Part shown: piece by piece, positions 24,780-31,272 of the stretch
How the letters are laid out: every line of letters starts with the position of its first letter
Numbering within the stretch: the stretch's first letter is position 1
DNA from: Solirubrobacter soli DSM 22325
GTDB taxonomy: Bacteria > Actinomycetota > Thermoleophilia > Solirubrobacterales > Solirubrobacteraceae
Direction of reading: 5' to 3'
NCBI RefSeq assembly: GCF_000423665.1
Contig: NZ_KE384071.1
Coordinates: 372,001-436,000 of the forward strand
Length of the DNA: 64,000 bases
The notes under the pieces: generated by a model
Database searches by the model: none
The model's input: the letters and a program-made list of their open reading frames with translations, nothing else
What the model was told of the DNA's origin: nothing
Made by a program: the position numbers and the translations under genes

Positions 24780-25205
24780 CTACCCGACCTTGAACTTGAC
24801 GACCGGGCCCTCCTGCAGGCAGTCGTCGATGCCGCTCTCGCACTGGATGCGGTGGGCCTGCCAGTAGTAGGTGCCCGGCGAGTTAAGCCAGAACTCGTCG
24901 AAGTCGAAGAACTTCGGCTTGTACTGGAAGACGCCGCCCTTCTTGCTGGCGCGGCCGATCGACTCCTCGGAGCAGATCACGCCGTCGGAGTTCTTCTTGT
25001 TGGACTTGCAGACGTGGACCCAGACCTGGCCCTTGCCCTTGCCCTTGACCCGCATCTTGAAGGTCGGGGACTGGCCGGAGGGGACGGTCGCGTTGGCCTT
25101 GGGGGAGAGAGGAGTGATGCCGTTCTTTGTCGCCGCGAGCGCAGGGGACGCGCCGGCCAGGATCAGCGCGGTGACAAAGACACCGGAAAGGGAGCGGAGG
25201 GTCAT
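24780..25205 (-). CDS. Small secreted beta-sandwich protein
   Basis: The 141-residue protein has a signal peptide (VFVTALILAGASPALA) and a mature domain of about 115 residues. This contains PLSPKANATVPSGQSPTFKM, typical of fibronectin- or Ig-like domains of Thermoleophilia secreted proteins, and GTYYWQAHRIQCESG. Four cysteines (VHVCKS, VICSEE, IQCES, DDCLQ) could form two disulfides. The function is unknown. TAAGGT lies six bases before ATG 25205. The DUF72 gene follows 10 bases after its stop. Confidence 0.7.
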   Translation of the reverse strand: MTLRSLSGVFVTALILAGASPALAATKNGITPLSPKANATVPSGQSPTFKMRVKGKGKGQVWVHVCKSNKKNSDGVICSEESIGRASKKGGVFQYKPKFFDFDEFWLNSPGTYYWQAHRIQCESGIDDCLQEGPVVKFKVG

Positions 25206-25211
25206 CGCGCG

Positions 25212-25217
25212 ACCTTA
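25212..25217 (-). promoter_or_regulatory. -10-like box TAAGGT
   Basis: On the minus strand TAAGGT ends six bases before ATG 25205. The gap to the divergent dehydrogenase start at 25224 is only 18 bases, so the two promoters must overlap the opposite coding ends. Confidence 0.45.
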
Positions 25218-25223
25218 ACCGCC

Positions 25224-26159
25224 ATGATTGCCGCCGTGGGAAAGGTGTTCGTGACCCGCACGTTCCCGTTCGAGGCGCTCACCCGGCTGCAGGCGGAGCA
25301 TGAGGTCGACGTCTGGGACGACAACGCGCCGCCCCCGCGCGAGGCGCTGCTCGAACGCGCGGCGGGCGCCGACGCGCTGCTGACGATCATCACCGAGAAG
25401 GTCGACGCGGAGTTGTTCGATCGCGCACCGTCCGTCAAGGCGGTGGCCAACCTCGCCGTCGGCACGGACAACATCGACCTCGACGAAGCGAGACGGCGCG
25501 GGATCGCGGTCGGCAACACGCCCGGCGTGCTGACCGACGCCACCGCGGACATCGCGTTCGCGCTCCTGCTCGGCATCGCCCGCCGGATCAACGAGGGCGA
25601 GCGCCAGGTGCGCGACGGCGAGTGGGTGCCCTGGTACCCGATGCACATGGTCGGCGGCGACACGGCCGGGATGACACTCGGGATCGTCGGCTGGGGCCGG
25701 ATCGGCCAGGCGATGGCGCGCCGCGGCGAAGGCTTCGGCATGAACGTGATCCACAGCTCGCGGTCCTCCGGCGTGAGCCTCGAGGAGCTGCTCGAGCAGG
25801 CCGACTACGTCTCCCTGCACACGCCGCTGACCCCCGAGACGCGCCACCTGATGGGCGCGGCCCAGTTCAAGCGCATGAAGAAGACCGCCTACCTGATCAA
25901 CACCGCCCGCGGCGGCGTCGTCGATCAGGAGGCGCTGCGCGAGGCGCTCGTCGACGGCGAGATCGCCGGCGCGGGGCTCGACGTGACGACGCCGGAGCCG
26001 CTCCCCGCGGACGACCCGCTCCTGACCGCGCCGAACCTGCTCGTCGTGCCGCACGTCGGCAGCGCCACCTTCCGCACCCGCTCGCGGATGGCGGACATGG
26101 CGGTCGACAACCTGCTCGCCGCGCTCGCGGGCCGGGACATGCCGCACCCCGCCTCGTGA
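25224..26159 (+). CDS. D-isomer-specific 2-hydroxyacid dehydrogenase (glyoxylate/hydroxypyruvate reductase type)
   Basis: The 311-residue NAD(P)-dependent oxidoreductase of the D-LDH/GyaR family has the Rossmann motif GIVGWGRIGQAMARR near residue 153. The catalytic Arg is in NTARGGVVDQEAL near 229, the Glu in DVTTPEPLP near 255 and the His in VVPHVGSAT near 278. These residues define reduction of glyoxylate or hydroxypyruvate; the exact 2-oxoacid is not set by sequence. ATG 25224 or GTG 25236 could be the start. Its TGA overlaps the GTG of the Ppx/GppA gene. Confidence 0.9.
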   Translation: MIAAVGKVFVTRTFPFEALTRLQAEHEVDVWDDNAPPPREALLERAAGADALLTIITEKVDAELFDRAPSVKAVANLAVGTDNIDLDEARRRGIAVGNTPGVLTDATADIAFALLLGIARRINEGERQVRDGEWVPWYPMHMVGGDTAGMTLGIVGWGRIGQAMARRGEGFGMNVIHSSRSSGVSLEELLEQADYVSLHTPLTPETRHLMGAAQFKRMKKTAYLINTARGGVVDQEALREALVDGEIAGAGLDVTTPEPLPADDPLLTAPNLLVVPHVGSATFRTRSRMADMAVDNLLAALAGRDMPHPAS

Positions 26160-27037
26160 CCCGGGTCGCCGCGGTCGACATCGGCTCGAACTCCACCCGC
26201 CTGCTGGTCGCGACAGGCGACACGGAGCTCGCCCGCGCGTCGATCGTCACCCGCCTCGGCGAAGGTGTGGACCGCACCGGCCGCCTCGCCGACGCGGCCC
26301 AGCAGCGCGTCCTCGACGTCCTGGCCGGCTTTCGCGTCGCGATCGACGACTGCGACGGAGCCGCGGCCGTGATGACCTCGGCCGTCCGCGATGCCGCCAA
26401 CGGCAGCGAGTTCGCGGCGCGCGTGCAGAGCGTCCTGGGCTTCGCCCCGCGCACGCTGAGCGGCGACGAGGAGGCGCAGCTGACCTACGCCGGCGCGACC
26501 TACGGCCGAAGCGGCGAGTTCGTCGTGATCGACATCGGCGGCGGCTCGACGGAGCTCGTCACCTCGACCGCCCACGTGTCCACCCAGATCGGCGTCGTCC
26601 GCCACTCCGAACGGCACCTGCACAGCGATCCGCCGACGGCCGCGGAGCTCGAGAACCTCACGTCCGACGTGCGCGAAGCTCTCATGGCGCACGTCCCGGT
26701 GCGTATGCGTGAGAACCCGGTGAAGGCAATTGCGGTTGCCGGCACGCCAACTCAGTGCGCGGCCATCGACCTCGGCCTGGCCGAATACGACGCGGACCGC
26801 GTCGAAGGCCACATCCTGACGGCTTCCCGCTTGCGCGAGCTGCTGGCCGAAATGGCCGCGATCCCCCTCGCACAGCGCAGTCGGGTCACCGGCCTGGACC
26901 CGTCCCGAGCCCCCGTGATCGTTGCGGGAATCGCAATCATGCTAGAAGTAGTGAATTGCTTAGGCCTCGAACGGGTCGAAGCCTCCGAGCACGACATCCT
27001 CTGGGGTCTCGCACGCTCAACCACACAAGGAACCTGA
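26156..27037 (+). CDS. Ppx/GppA family exopolyphosphatase
   Basis: The 293-residue ASKHA-fold phosphatase has the phosphate-1 loop AAVDIGSNSTRLLVA near residue 5 and phosphate-2 loop VVIDIGGGSTELV near 122. LSGDEEAQLTYAGA carries the catalytic glutamate region. The family hydrolyses polyphosphate or pppGpp. It is of the short actinobacterial Ppx1-type length and lacks the C-terminal HD-like domain. GTG 26156 overlaps the upstream TGA. The C-terminal coding stretch near 26920-26970 is less GC-rich than its surroundings. A highly structured intergenic segment follows. Confidence 0.92.
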   Translation: MTRVAAVDIGSNSTRLLVATGDTELARASIVTRLGEGVDRTGRLADAAQQRVLDVLAGFRVAIDDCDGAAAVMTSAVRDAANGSEFAARVQSVLGFAPRTLSGDEEAQLTYAGATYGRSGEFVVIDIGGGSTELVTSTAHVSTQIGVVRHSERHLHSDPPTAAELENLTSDVREALMAHVPVRMRENPVKAIAVAGTPTQCAAIDLGLAEYDADRVEGHILTASRLRELLAEMAAIPLAQRSRVTGLDPSRAPVIVAGIAIMLEVVNCLGLERVEASEHDILWGLARSTTQGT

Positions 27038-27039
27038 AG

Positions 27040-27294
27040 TCAAGGTTCAGCGTGTCCGATGGTGGACATCTGTTCGATTGCTCCGCCGACGGCTCAAGGT
27101 GGAGAATCCCGCGTGTCGGAAGGGCGGTCGTGCCTCCCGCCGCCGTCCACCGACACATAGGTCCGGGCGATGCCGCATCATCGGCGCCTCCCGCCGCCTG
27201 GACCACTCAATAGGCCCCTCAAGGCACGTACCCCTGCCCGTCCTGACGGGGCCATCTGGTAGCCGCCCGCCCCCGCCGCGGGCGGCTCCTTTTT
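27040..27294 (+). ncRNA. Candidate structured RNA downstream of the Ppx gene
   Basis: The 312-base gap between the Ppx stop and the convergent ThDP-enzyme stop has no credible reading frame, but on the plus strand it holds a chain of stable helices. GATTGCTCC (27076) pairs with GGAGAATC (27101) with one bulge. GTGTCGG (27113) pairs with CCGACAC (27150). GGTCCGGGCG (27160) pairs with CGCCTGGACC (27195) as a continuous 10-bp stem holding GCCG/CGGC inside. GGCCCC (27213) pairs with GGGGCC (27248). A rho-independent terminator closes the segment. I checked it against RNase P, tmRNA, SRP and 6S consensus features from memory and saw no match. It may be a 3' UTR or an independent RNA. Confidence 0.45.
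27261..27294 (+). terminator. Intrinsic terminator
   Basis: AGCCGCCCGC (27261-27270), a seven-base loop and GCGGGCGGCT (27278-27287) are followed by CCTTTTT. It is the best T-tract terminator on the plus strand in the window and ends the Ppx transcript or the candidate RNA. Confidence 0.85.
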
Positions 27295-27327
27295 AAGCAG
27301 GTCTTTCCGCCGCCGTGACCCACCGGT

Positions 27328-27343
27328 TCCCCCACGTGGGGGA
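27328..27343. terminator. 16-bp palindrome TCCCCCACGTGGGGGA
   Basis: The perfect palindrome lies seven bases past the stop of the minus-strand ThDP enzyme gene and probably serves as its terminator hairpin. No T run follows on either strand. Confidence 0.45.
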
Positions 27344-27349
27344 CGCGGA

Positions 27350-28978
27350 TCAGGCCAGGTTCGCGGAGCGCGGGTACTGCACGGCCGGGTCGGTGAGCAC
27401 GTTCACCAGCGCCGGCTTGCCGCTCTCGAACGCGCGCACCAGCGCGGGACGCAGGTCGCCCGGGGTGCGCACGAGCTCGCCGTGGCCGCCGAGGGCGGCG
27501 ACGACCTCGTCGTACCGCGTCTCCGGCCGCAAGTCGGCAGCGACCGACCAGCCGCCGTAGAGGAACTCCATCGGGTGCTTCTCGAGCGCCCAGATGCCGT
27601 TGTTGCCCATCACGCCGACGACGGCGACGCCGTGGCGGGCGAGCGTGTCGAAGTCCATCCCGGCGAAGCCGAACGCGCCGTCGCCGAGCAGCAGCACGAC
27701 CTGACGGTCCGGGTGCGCGAGCTTGGCCGCCAGCGCGTAGCCGGGGCCGGAGCCGAGGCACCCGAACGGGCCGGGGTCGAGCCAGCAGCCGGGCTGGTAG
27801 GAGTCGACGACGCGGCCGGCGAAGGAGACGAAGTCGCCGCCGTCGCCGACGACGATCGCGTCGCGGTCCAGGAGTTGCGCGAGCTCCCCGTAGACGCGCA
27901 TCGGGTGCAGCGGCGCGCGCGGATCCTCGAACTGCGCGCGCTCCGCGTCGCGCTTCTCGATCTCGATCCCGCGGAGCCGCGCGACCCACGCGTCAGTCGC
28001 CAGGCGCGACCCGTTCAGCGCGTTCAGCGTCGACGTCAGGTCCCCGTAGAGCTCGGCGGCGACCGCGCGCGGATGGTCACGGCGCGGCTCGGCGACGTCG
28101 ATCACCACGACGTCGCAGTCCTCGGAGAACGCGGTGCCGAACCCGAGCCGGAAGTCCATCGGCACGCCGACCACCAACGCCACGTCAGCCTCCCCCAGCG
28201 CCGTCTTGCGCGCCCGGGCGAACGCCAGCGCGTGATCGGCGGGAACGCAGCCACGTGCCAGCCCGTTCAGGAAGACCGGGATGCCGCGCGCCTCGGCGAG
28301 CGCCAGCAGCGCGGCCTCGCCGCGCCCCCAGTAGAGGTCCGTGCCGGCCATGATCACCGGCCGGTCCGCGTCGTCGAGCAGCGCCCGCGCGCGGTCGACG
28401 GCGGCATCGTCGGCGAGCGCGGCGCGCGGCGCCGGAACGTCGGCGATCTCCTCCGCGTCGGCCTCCATGAAGACGACGTCGAGCGGGAAGTCCAGGAAGA
28501 CCGGCCCGGTGTGCGGGCGGCGGGCGACCGCGAACGCCTCGTCGACCAGGCCCGGGATCTCGGGCGTCGCACCCGCGGTCGCGGCGAGCTTGACGGTCGG
28601 CCGGACGAACGGGACGTGATCGATCTCCTGCAGCGAGCCCTGACCCCAGCGAAACGCGGGCGCGCGCCCGCCGAGGACCACGATCGGCGAGTGGTTCTGC
28701 AGCGCGGACGCCATCCCGCTCATCGCGTTGGTCACGCCCGGACCCGCGGTCACCGCGGCGACGCCAGGCTCGCGGGTGACCTTCGCCCACCCCTCGGCGG
28801 CGAACGTCGCGGTCGCCTCGTGGCGGACGTCGACGATCTCGATGCCCTCGTGGCGGCAGCCCTCGTAGATCGAGAACAGATGGCCGCCGGAGAGCGTGAA
28901 CAGGCGGCTCACCCCCTGCGCCCTCAGGCGCTGGGCGATCAGGCGGCCACCGTGATGGCGGATGGGCTCGTCAGACAT
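27350..28978 (-). CDS. Thiamine-diphosphate-dependent enzyme, acetolactate synthase-like
   Basis: The 542-residue three-domain ThDP enzyme has the catalytic glutamate in VRHEATATFAAEGWAK near residue 53. A central Rossmann-like domain covers about 185-335, and the ThDP-binding motif GDGAFGFAGMDF ending in VGVMGNN is near 440-466. Overall it resembles acetolactate synthase large subunits, glyoxylate carboligase and oxalyl-CoA decarboxylase-type enzymes. No small regulatory subunit gene adjoins it, so a biosynthetic valine/isoleucine role is doubtful and a catabolic decarboxylase or carboligase is likely. TAGATT ends ten bases before ATG 28978. Confidence 0.85.
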   Translation of the reverse strand: MSDEPIRHHGGRLIAQRLRAQGVSRLFTLSGGHLFSIYEGCRHEGIEIVDVRHEATATFAAEGWAKVTREPGVAAVTAGPGVTNAMSGMASALQNHSPIVVLGGRAPAFRWGQGSLQEIDHVPFVRPTVKLAATAGATPEIPGLVDEAFAVARRPHTGPVFLDFPLDVVFMEADAEEIADVPAPRAALADDAAVDRARALLDDADRPVIMAGTDLYWGRGEAALLALAEARGIPVFLNGLARGCVPADHALAFARARKTALGEADVALVVGVPMDFRLGFGTAFSEDCDVVVIDVAEPRRDHPRAVAAELYGDLTSTLNALNGSRLATDAWVARLRGIEIEKRDAERAQFEDPRAPLHPMRVYGELAQLLDRDAIVVGDGGDFVSFAGRVVDSYQPGCWLDPGPFGCLGSGPGYALAAKLAHPDRQVVLLLGDGAFGFAGMDFDTLARHGVAVVGVMGNNGIWALEKHPMEFLYGGWSVAADLRPETRYDEVVAALGGHGELVRTPGDLRPALVRAFESGKPALVNVLTDPAVQYPRSANLA

Positions 28979-28988
28979 GGCCGCGCGG

Positions 28989-28994
28989 AATCTA
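28989..28994 (-). promoter_or_regulatory. -10-like box TAGATT
   Basis: On the minus strand TAGATT ends ten bases before ATG 28978 of the ThDP enzyme gene. Confidence 0.45.
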
Positions 28995-29052
28995 TCCCCC
29001 CGCCCGGGGGGTCGCGCCGCCCATGGGGTGGCGCCGCCGCGGCGCGCGGGTC

Positions 29053-29058
29053 TAGCGT
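29053..29058 (+). promoter_or_regulatory. -10-like box TAGCGT
   Basis: TAGCGT ends six bases before ATG 29065 of a 53-codon gene, the exact spacing expected if transcription starts on the A of the ATG. Confidence 0.45.
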
Positions 29059-29064
29059 GCAGGA

Positions 29065-29226
29065 ATGGCCGAACCGCAGCCGCATTTCACCGACGCCGAC
29101 CTCGAACTGCTCCTGCGCGAGGCCGACCGCGAGGACCCGATCCTCACGACGCCCCGCATCGAGAACGCGGAGGAGCCGCGCGAGTCGCTGGACTCGCTGA
29201 TCCTCGCCGGCCTCGTCTCGCCGTAG
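29065..29226 (+). CDS. 53-residue acidic protein
   Basis: The frame starts MAEPQPHFTDADLELLLREA and ends SLDSLILAGLVSP with a TAG at 29226. The product is acidic and predicted to be largely helical (about residues 8-20 and 41-50). It shows no membrane or signal segment and no recognised domain. Support comes from a TAGCGT box six bases upstream, biased codon use and a terminator-like palindrome immediately after the stop. It is divergent from the ThDP enzyme gene. Confidence 0.5.
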   Translation: MAEPQPHFTDADLELLLREADREDPILTTPRIENAEEPRESLDSLILAGLVSP

Positions 29227-29230
29227 AGCC

Positions 29231-29259
29231 AACCTAAAGGGGTCAGGCCCCTTTAGGTT
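29231..29259. repeat. Dispersed palindrome, copy 1
   Basis: AACCTAAAGGGG (29231-29242), loop TCAGG and CCCCTTTAGGTT (29248-29259) form a perfect 12-bp stem. It lies between the convergent 53-codon gene and the DsbA-like gene, whose TAA stop touches its edge. The same core recurs at 36425 and at 51112. Confidence 0.75.
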
Positions 29260-29906
29260 TAGGCGCGGCCCGCTGCGGCCGCCAGGCGCGCGGTGGCGAC
29301 CGCGTCGCCGACGCGATCCTCGCCCCAGAACACACCGCGGGACACCCACAACGCGGGCAGCCGGTCGGCGCCCGCGCCGAGCAGGCGGCGCGCGGCCGCC
29401 TCGATGGCGCCGTCGCGGCGCTCCTCGCGAGCCGCCCGCAGGCAGTGATCGAGCCGCAGGCCCGCGGCGGCCGCGGCCTCGGTCAGGATCTCGAGGTCGT
29501 CGAGGTCGAAGCCGCCCGCGAACGCGAGCCGTGTCGCGGCGAGCACGAACGCCGCCCCGCGCCCCTCGGTGGAGGCGTAGTGGGCGACGCGCATCGCGGC
29601 CGGCACCGGCATCGGCCAGCGTTCAGGCCACTCGAGCGGGAGGCGCAGCGCAGCGGCGCGCTCCTCGGCCAGCTCCATGATCTGCTCCGCCTCACGCTCG
29701 TTCGCGGGGACCGCGCGGCAGCGCAGCGTCCGCGAGCAGGCAGGCGTCCAGGCGACCGCGTCGAACGCGCGGTCCACTCGCTCCGCCGCCAGATACGTGA
29801 ACGGCGACGCGAGGTCGAACAAGAACTCGGCCCTCACCGGGTCCCCTACTACTGCATCCGGCCGGAGTCGCGCTCGGCGGTCCTCCAGCCGTATGACCTC
29901 ACCCAT
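29259..29906 (-). CDS. DsbA-family thioredoxin-fold protein (2-hydroxychromene-2-carboxylate isomerase-like)
   Basis: The 215-residue protein has the FLFDLASPFTYLAAERVDRA segment near residue 28, diagnostic of HCCA-isomerase/FrnE-type DsbA proteins, in which the CxxC motif is replaced by a Ser-Pro pair. A helical insertion (about 75-155) and a C-terminal strand LPALWVSRGVFWGEDRV (about 187-203) follow. Family members use glutathione or a related thiol to isomerise small aromatics; the physiological substrate is unknown here. Start ATG 29906 has GAGG eight bases upstream; ATG 29915 is a weaker alternative. Confidence 0.78.
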   Translation of the reverse strand: MGEVIRLEDRRARLRPDAVVGDPVRAEFLFDLASPFTYLAAERVDRAFDAVAWTPACSRTLRCRAVPANEREAEQIMELAEERAAALRLPLEWPERWPMPVPAAMRVAHYASTEGRGAAFVLAATRLAFAGGFDLDDLEILTEAAAAAGLRLDHCLRAAREERRDGAIEAAARRLLGAGADRLPALWVSRGVFWGEDRVGDAVATARLAAAAGRA

Positions 29907-30106
29907 TCCGTACATCCTCAGTCTCGTGTCGTTCCCCAGACGCGAGAGCGTTGGCCCCCGTCGTCTTCATACAACGTGTGAAGAGGCGGGAACTTGCGCT
30001 CGTGATCACAACCGTGTCATCGACCGTAATTGTCGATACCAGCAACCTTCCGTTGTCGAAGCGAGTATTCTGCGCAAACCGCCAGGCCGCACCAGGGAGG
30101 CCTCTC

Positions 30107-30796
30107 ATACCACCTGTCCCACCGCCCAAACGTCACCCATACGATCAATGGTCGCCCGATGCTCGGGCGCTCGATCTCGTGGGTGATAAGTGGACGCTAC
30201 TAATCATCCGCGATCTCGCCGCCGGTCCGCGCCGGTTCGTTGAGCTCCAGCGCGTACTACCCGGTATCTCTACCGAACAACTTCGGTCGAGATTGAACCG
30301 GATGGTGGCCGATGGGCTGCTCACCCGCCAGCGCTACCGCGAGGTTCCGCCGCGGGTGGACTACGAGCTGACGGAGCGCTCGCGAGAGCTGATTCCCGTG
30401 CTCGGCGCGCTTGCGCGCTGGGGCTACGACTGGACGTGGAGCGCCCCACGGCCGGGCGAGGACGTCAATGTCGGCGCCATCTTCCGGCTCGCGCCGGGCA
30501 TTCTCGAACCGCCGGCGGGCCTCGAGGGGACCGTCGAGCTGATCGTGGAGGCCGAGGGCGACCTGCCCGAGCGCCAGTACCTGGTGACGCTCGTGGGCGG
30601 TCGCGCCGAGATCTCCGAGGTCGGTGGAGCGTCGCCGAGCGCATCGGTGCGGGGTTCCGTGCAGGCGTGGGTGCGTGCGCTCGGCCCGGACGGAACGTCC
30701 GAGTCGCTGCAGATCTCCGGCCGTGACGGCCTGGCATCCGCGGTGCTCGACGGCTTCACCAACGCAAGGACGCGTGCAGCCAGCGCTGCTGCTTGA
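30107..30796 (+). CDS. HxlR-family winged-helix regulator with C-terminal SCP2-like domain
   Basis: The winged-helix region is clear: YDQWSPDARALDLVGDKWTL, then RDLAAGPRRFVELQRVLPGI and STEQLRSRLNRMVADGLL. A C-terminal domain of about 100 residues (VELIVEAEGDLPERQYLVTL) resembles the sterol-carrier-like ligand domain of the HxlR protein at 50160. The homology starts just after position 30107. The only codon there with a good ribosome binding site is ATA, six bases after GGGAGG. A TTG at 30056 and a long N-terminal extension from ATG 29951 look non-coding. A TATTCT -10-like box is at 30066-30071. The target is unknown. Confidence 0.78.
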   Translation: MPPVPPPKRHPYDQWSPDARALDLVGDKWTLLIIRDLAAGPRRFVELQRVLPGISTEQLRSRLNRMVADGLLTRQRYREVPPRVDYELTERSRELIPVLGALARWGYDWTWSAPRPGEDVNVGAIFRLAPGILEPPAGLEGTVELIVEAEGDLPERQYLVTLVGGRAEISEVGGASPSASVRGSVQAWVRALGPDGTSESLQISGRDGLASAVLDGFTNARTRAASAAA

Positions 30797-30829
30797 GCGG
30801 GCGTCCCGGGGGGCGGACGCCCCCCGGTC

Positions 30830-31102
30830 CTAGTCCGTGCGCTGACCGAGTAGCGCGATCTTCAAAATTTCTTCGGTCACCCCGTCGACCCGCACGATCT
30901 TGTCGCGCGATGTCTGACCACGGACCACGCTGACGCGCGACGGCGGTACGCCCGCCGCGCGCGCCACGAACGCGCACAACGCCGCGTTCGCCTTCCCGTC
31001 GACCGGCGGCGCGGTCAGACGGATGACCGTGGCGCCGGCGCGCTCGCCCACGACCTCGTTTCGACGACTGCGTGGTTGGACGCGGATCGCGATGTCGCCC
31101 AT
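30830..31102 (-). CDS. DUF167 (YggU-like) protein
   Basis: The 90-residue DUF167 domain has the conserved core RVQPRSRRNEVV, then LTAPPVDGKANAALCAFVA with the invariant PPVDGKAN motif, and VSVVRGQTSRDKIVRV. Its role is unknown. ATG 31102 begins exactly three bases after the discriminator base of the upstream tRNA-Leu, with no ribosome binding site outside the tRNA. The mRNA is therefore probably produced by 3' processing of the tRNA transcript and would be almost leaderless. The frame stays open into the tRNA, but that extension is not protein-like. Confidence 0.88.
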   Translation of the reverse strand: MGDIAIRVQPRSRRNEVVGERAGATVIRLTAPPVDGKANAALCAFVARAAGVPPSRVSVVRGQTSRDKIVRVDGVTEEILKIALLGQRTD

Positions 31103-31105
31103 CAG

Positions 31106-31192
31106 TGCCCGGGGTGGGACTCGAACCCACACGCCCAATTCAAGACAATCGGGTTTAAGCCGATCGCGTCTGACCTATTCCGCCACCCGGGC
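31106..31192 (-). tRNA. tRNA-Leu (TAA)
   Basis: The minus strand shows a class II tRNA: acceptor GCCCGGG/CCCGGGC, anticodon stem ATCGG/CCGAT with loop CTTAAAC (anticodon TAA at 31155-31157), a long variable arm and T arm GTGGG-TTCGAGT-CCCAC. The discriminator is A, as required for leucine. CCA is not encoded. A TACGAT box lies nine bases before the 5' end. The 3' end is followed after three bases by the ATG of a DUF167 gene. Confidence 0.93.
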
Positions 31193-31201
31193 CAGCGGCA
31201 G

Positions 31202-31207
31202 ATCGTA
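31202..31207 (-). promoter_or_regulatory. -10-like box TACGAT of tRNA-Leu
   Basis: On the minus strand TACGAT ends nine bases before the mature tRNA-Leu 5' end. It would drive both the tRNA and the attached DUF167 message. Confidence 0.5.
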
Positions 31208-31272
31208 GATGGTCCCGTGGGTACCCTGGTTATCGGATCGCCGCAACTTCCCCACCCGCAGACGGTTATCGC

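Noticed and set aside
27040..27294. RNase P RNA, tmRNA, SRP RNA or 6S RNA
   Set aside because: Hallmarks recalled for these RNAs (GAGGAAAGTCCGG, tRNA-like ends, the GGAAGCA apical loop, one long central bubble) are missing.
27350..28978. Assignment of the ThDP enzyme as biosynthetic ilvB
   Set aside because: No ilvN-type small subunit or ilvC is adjacent, and the sequence is only generally like the family, so no gene symbol was given.
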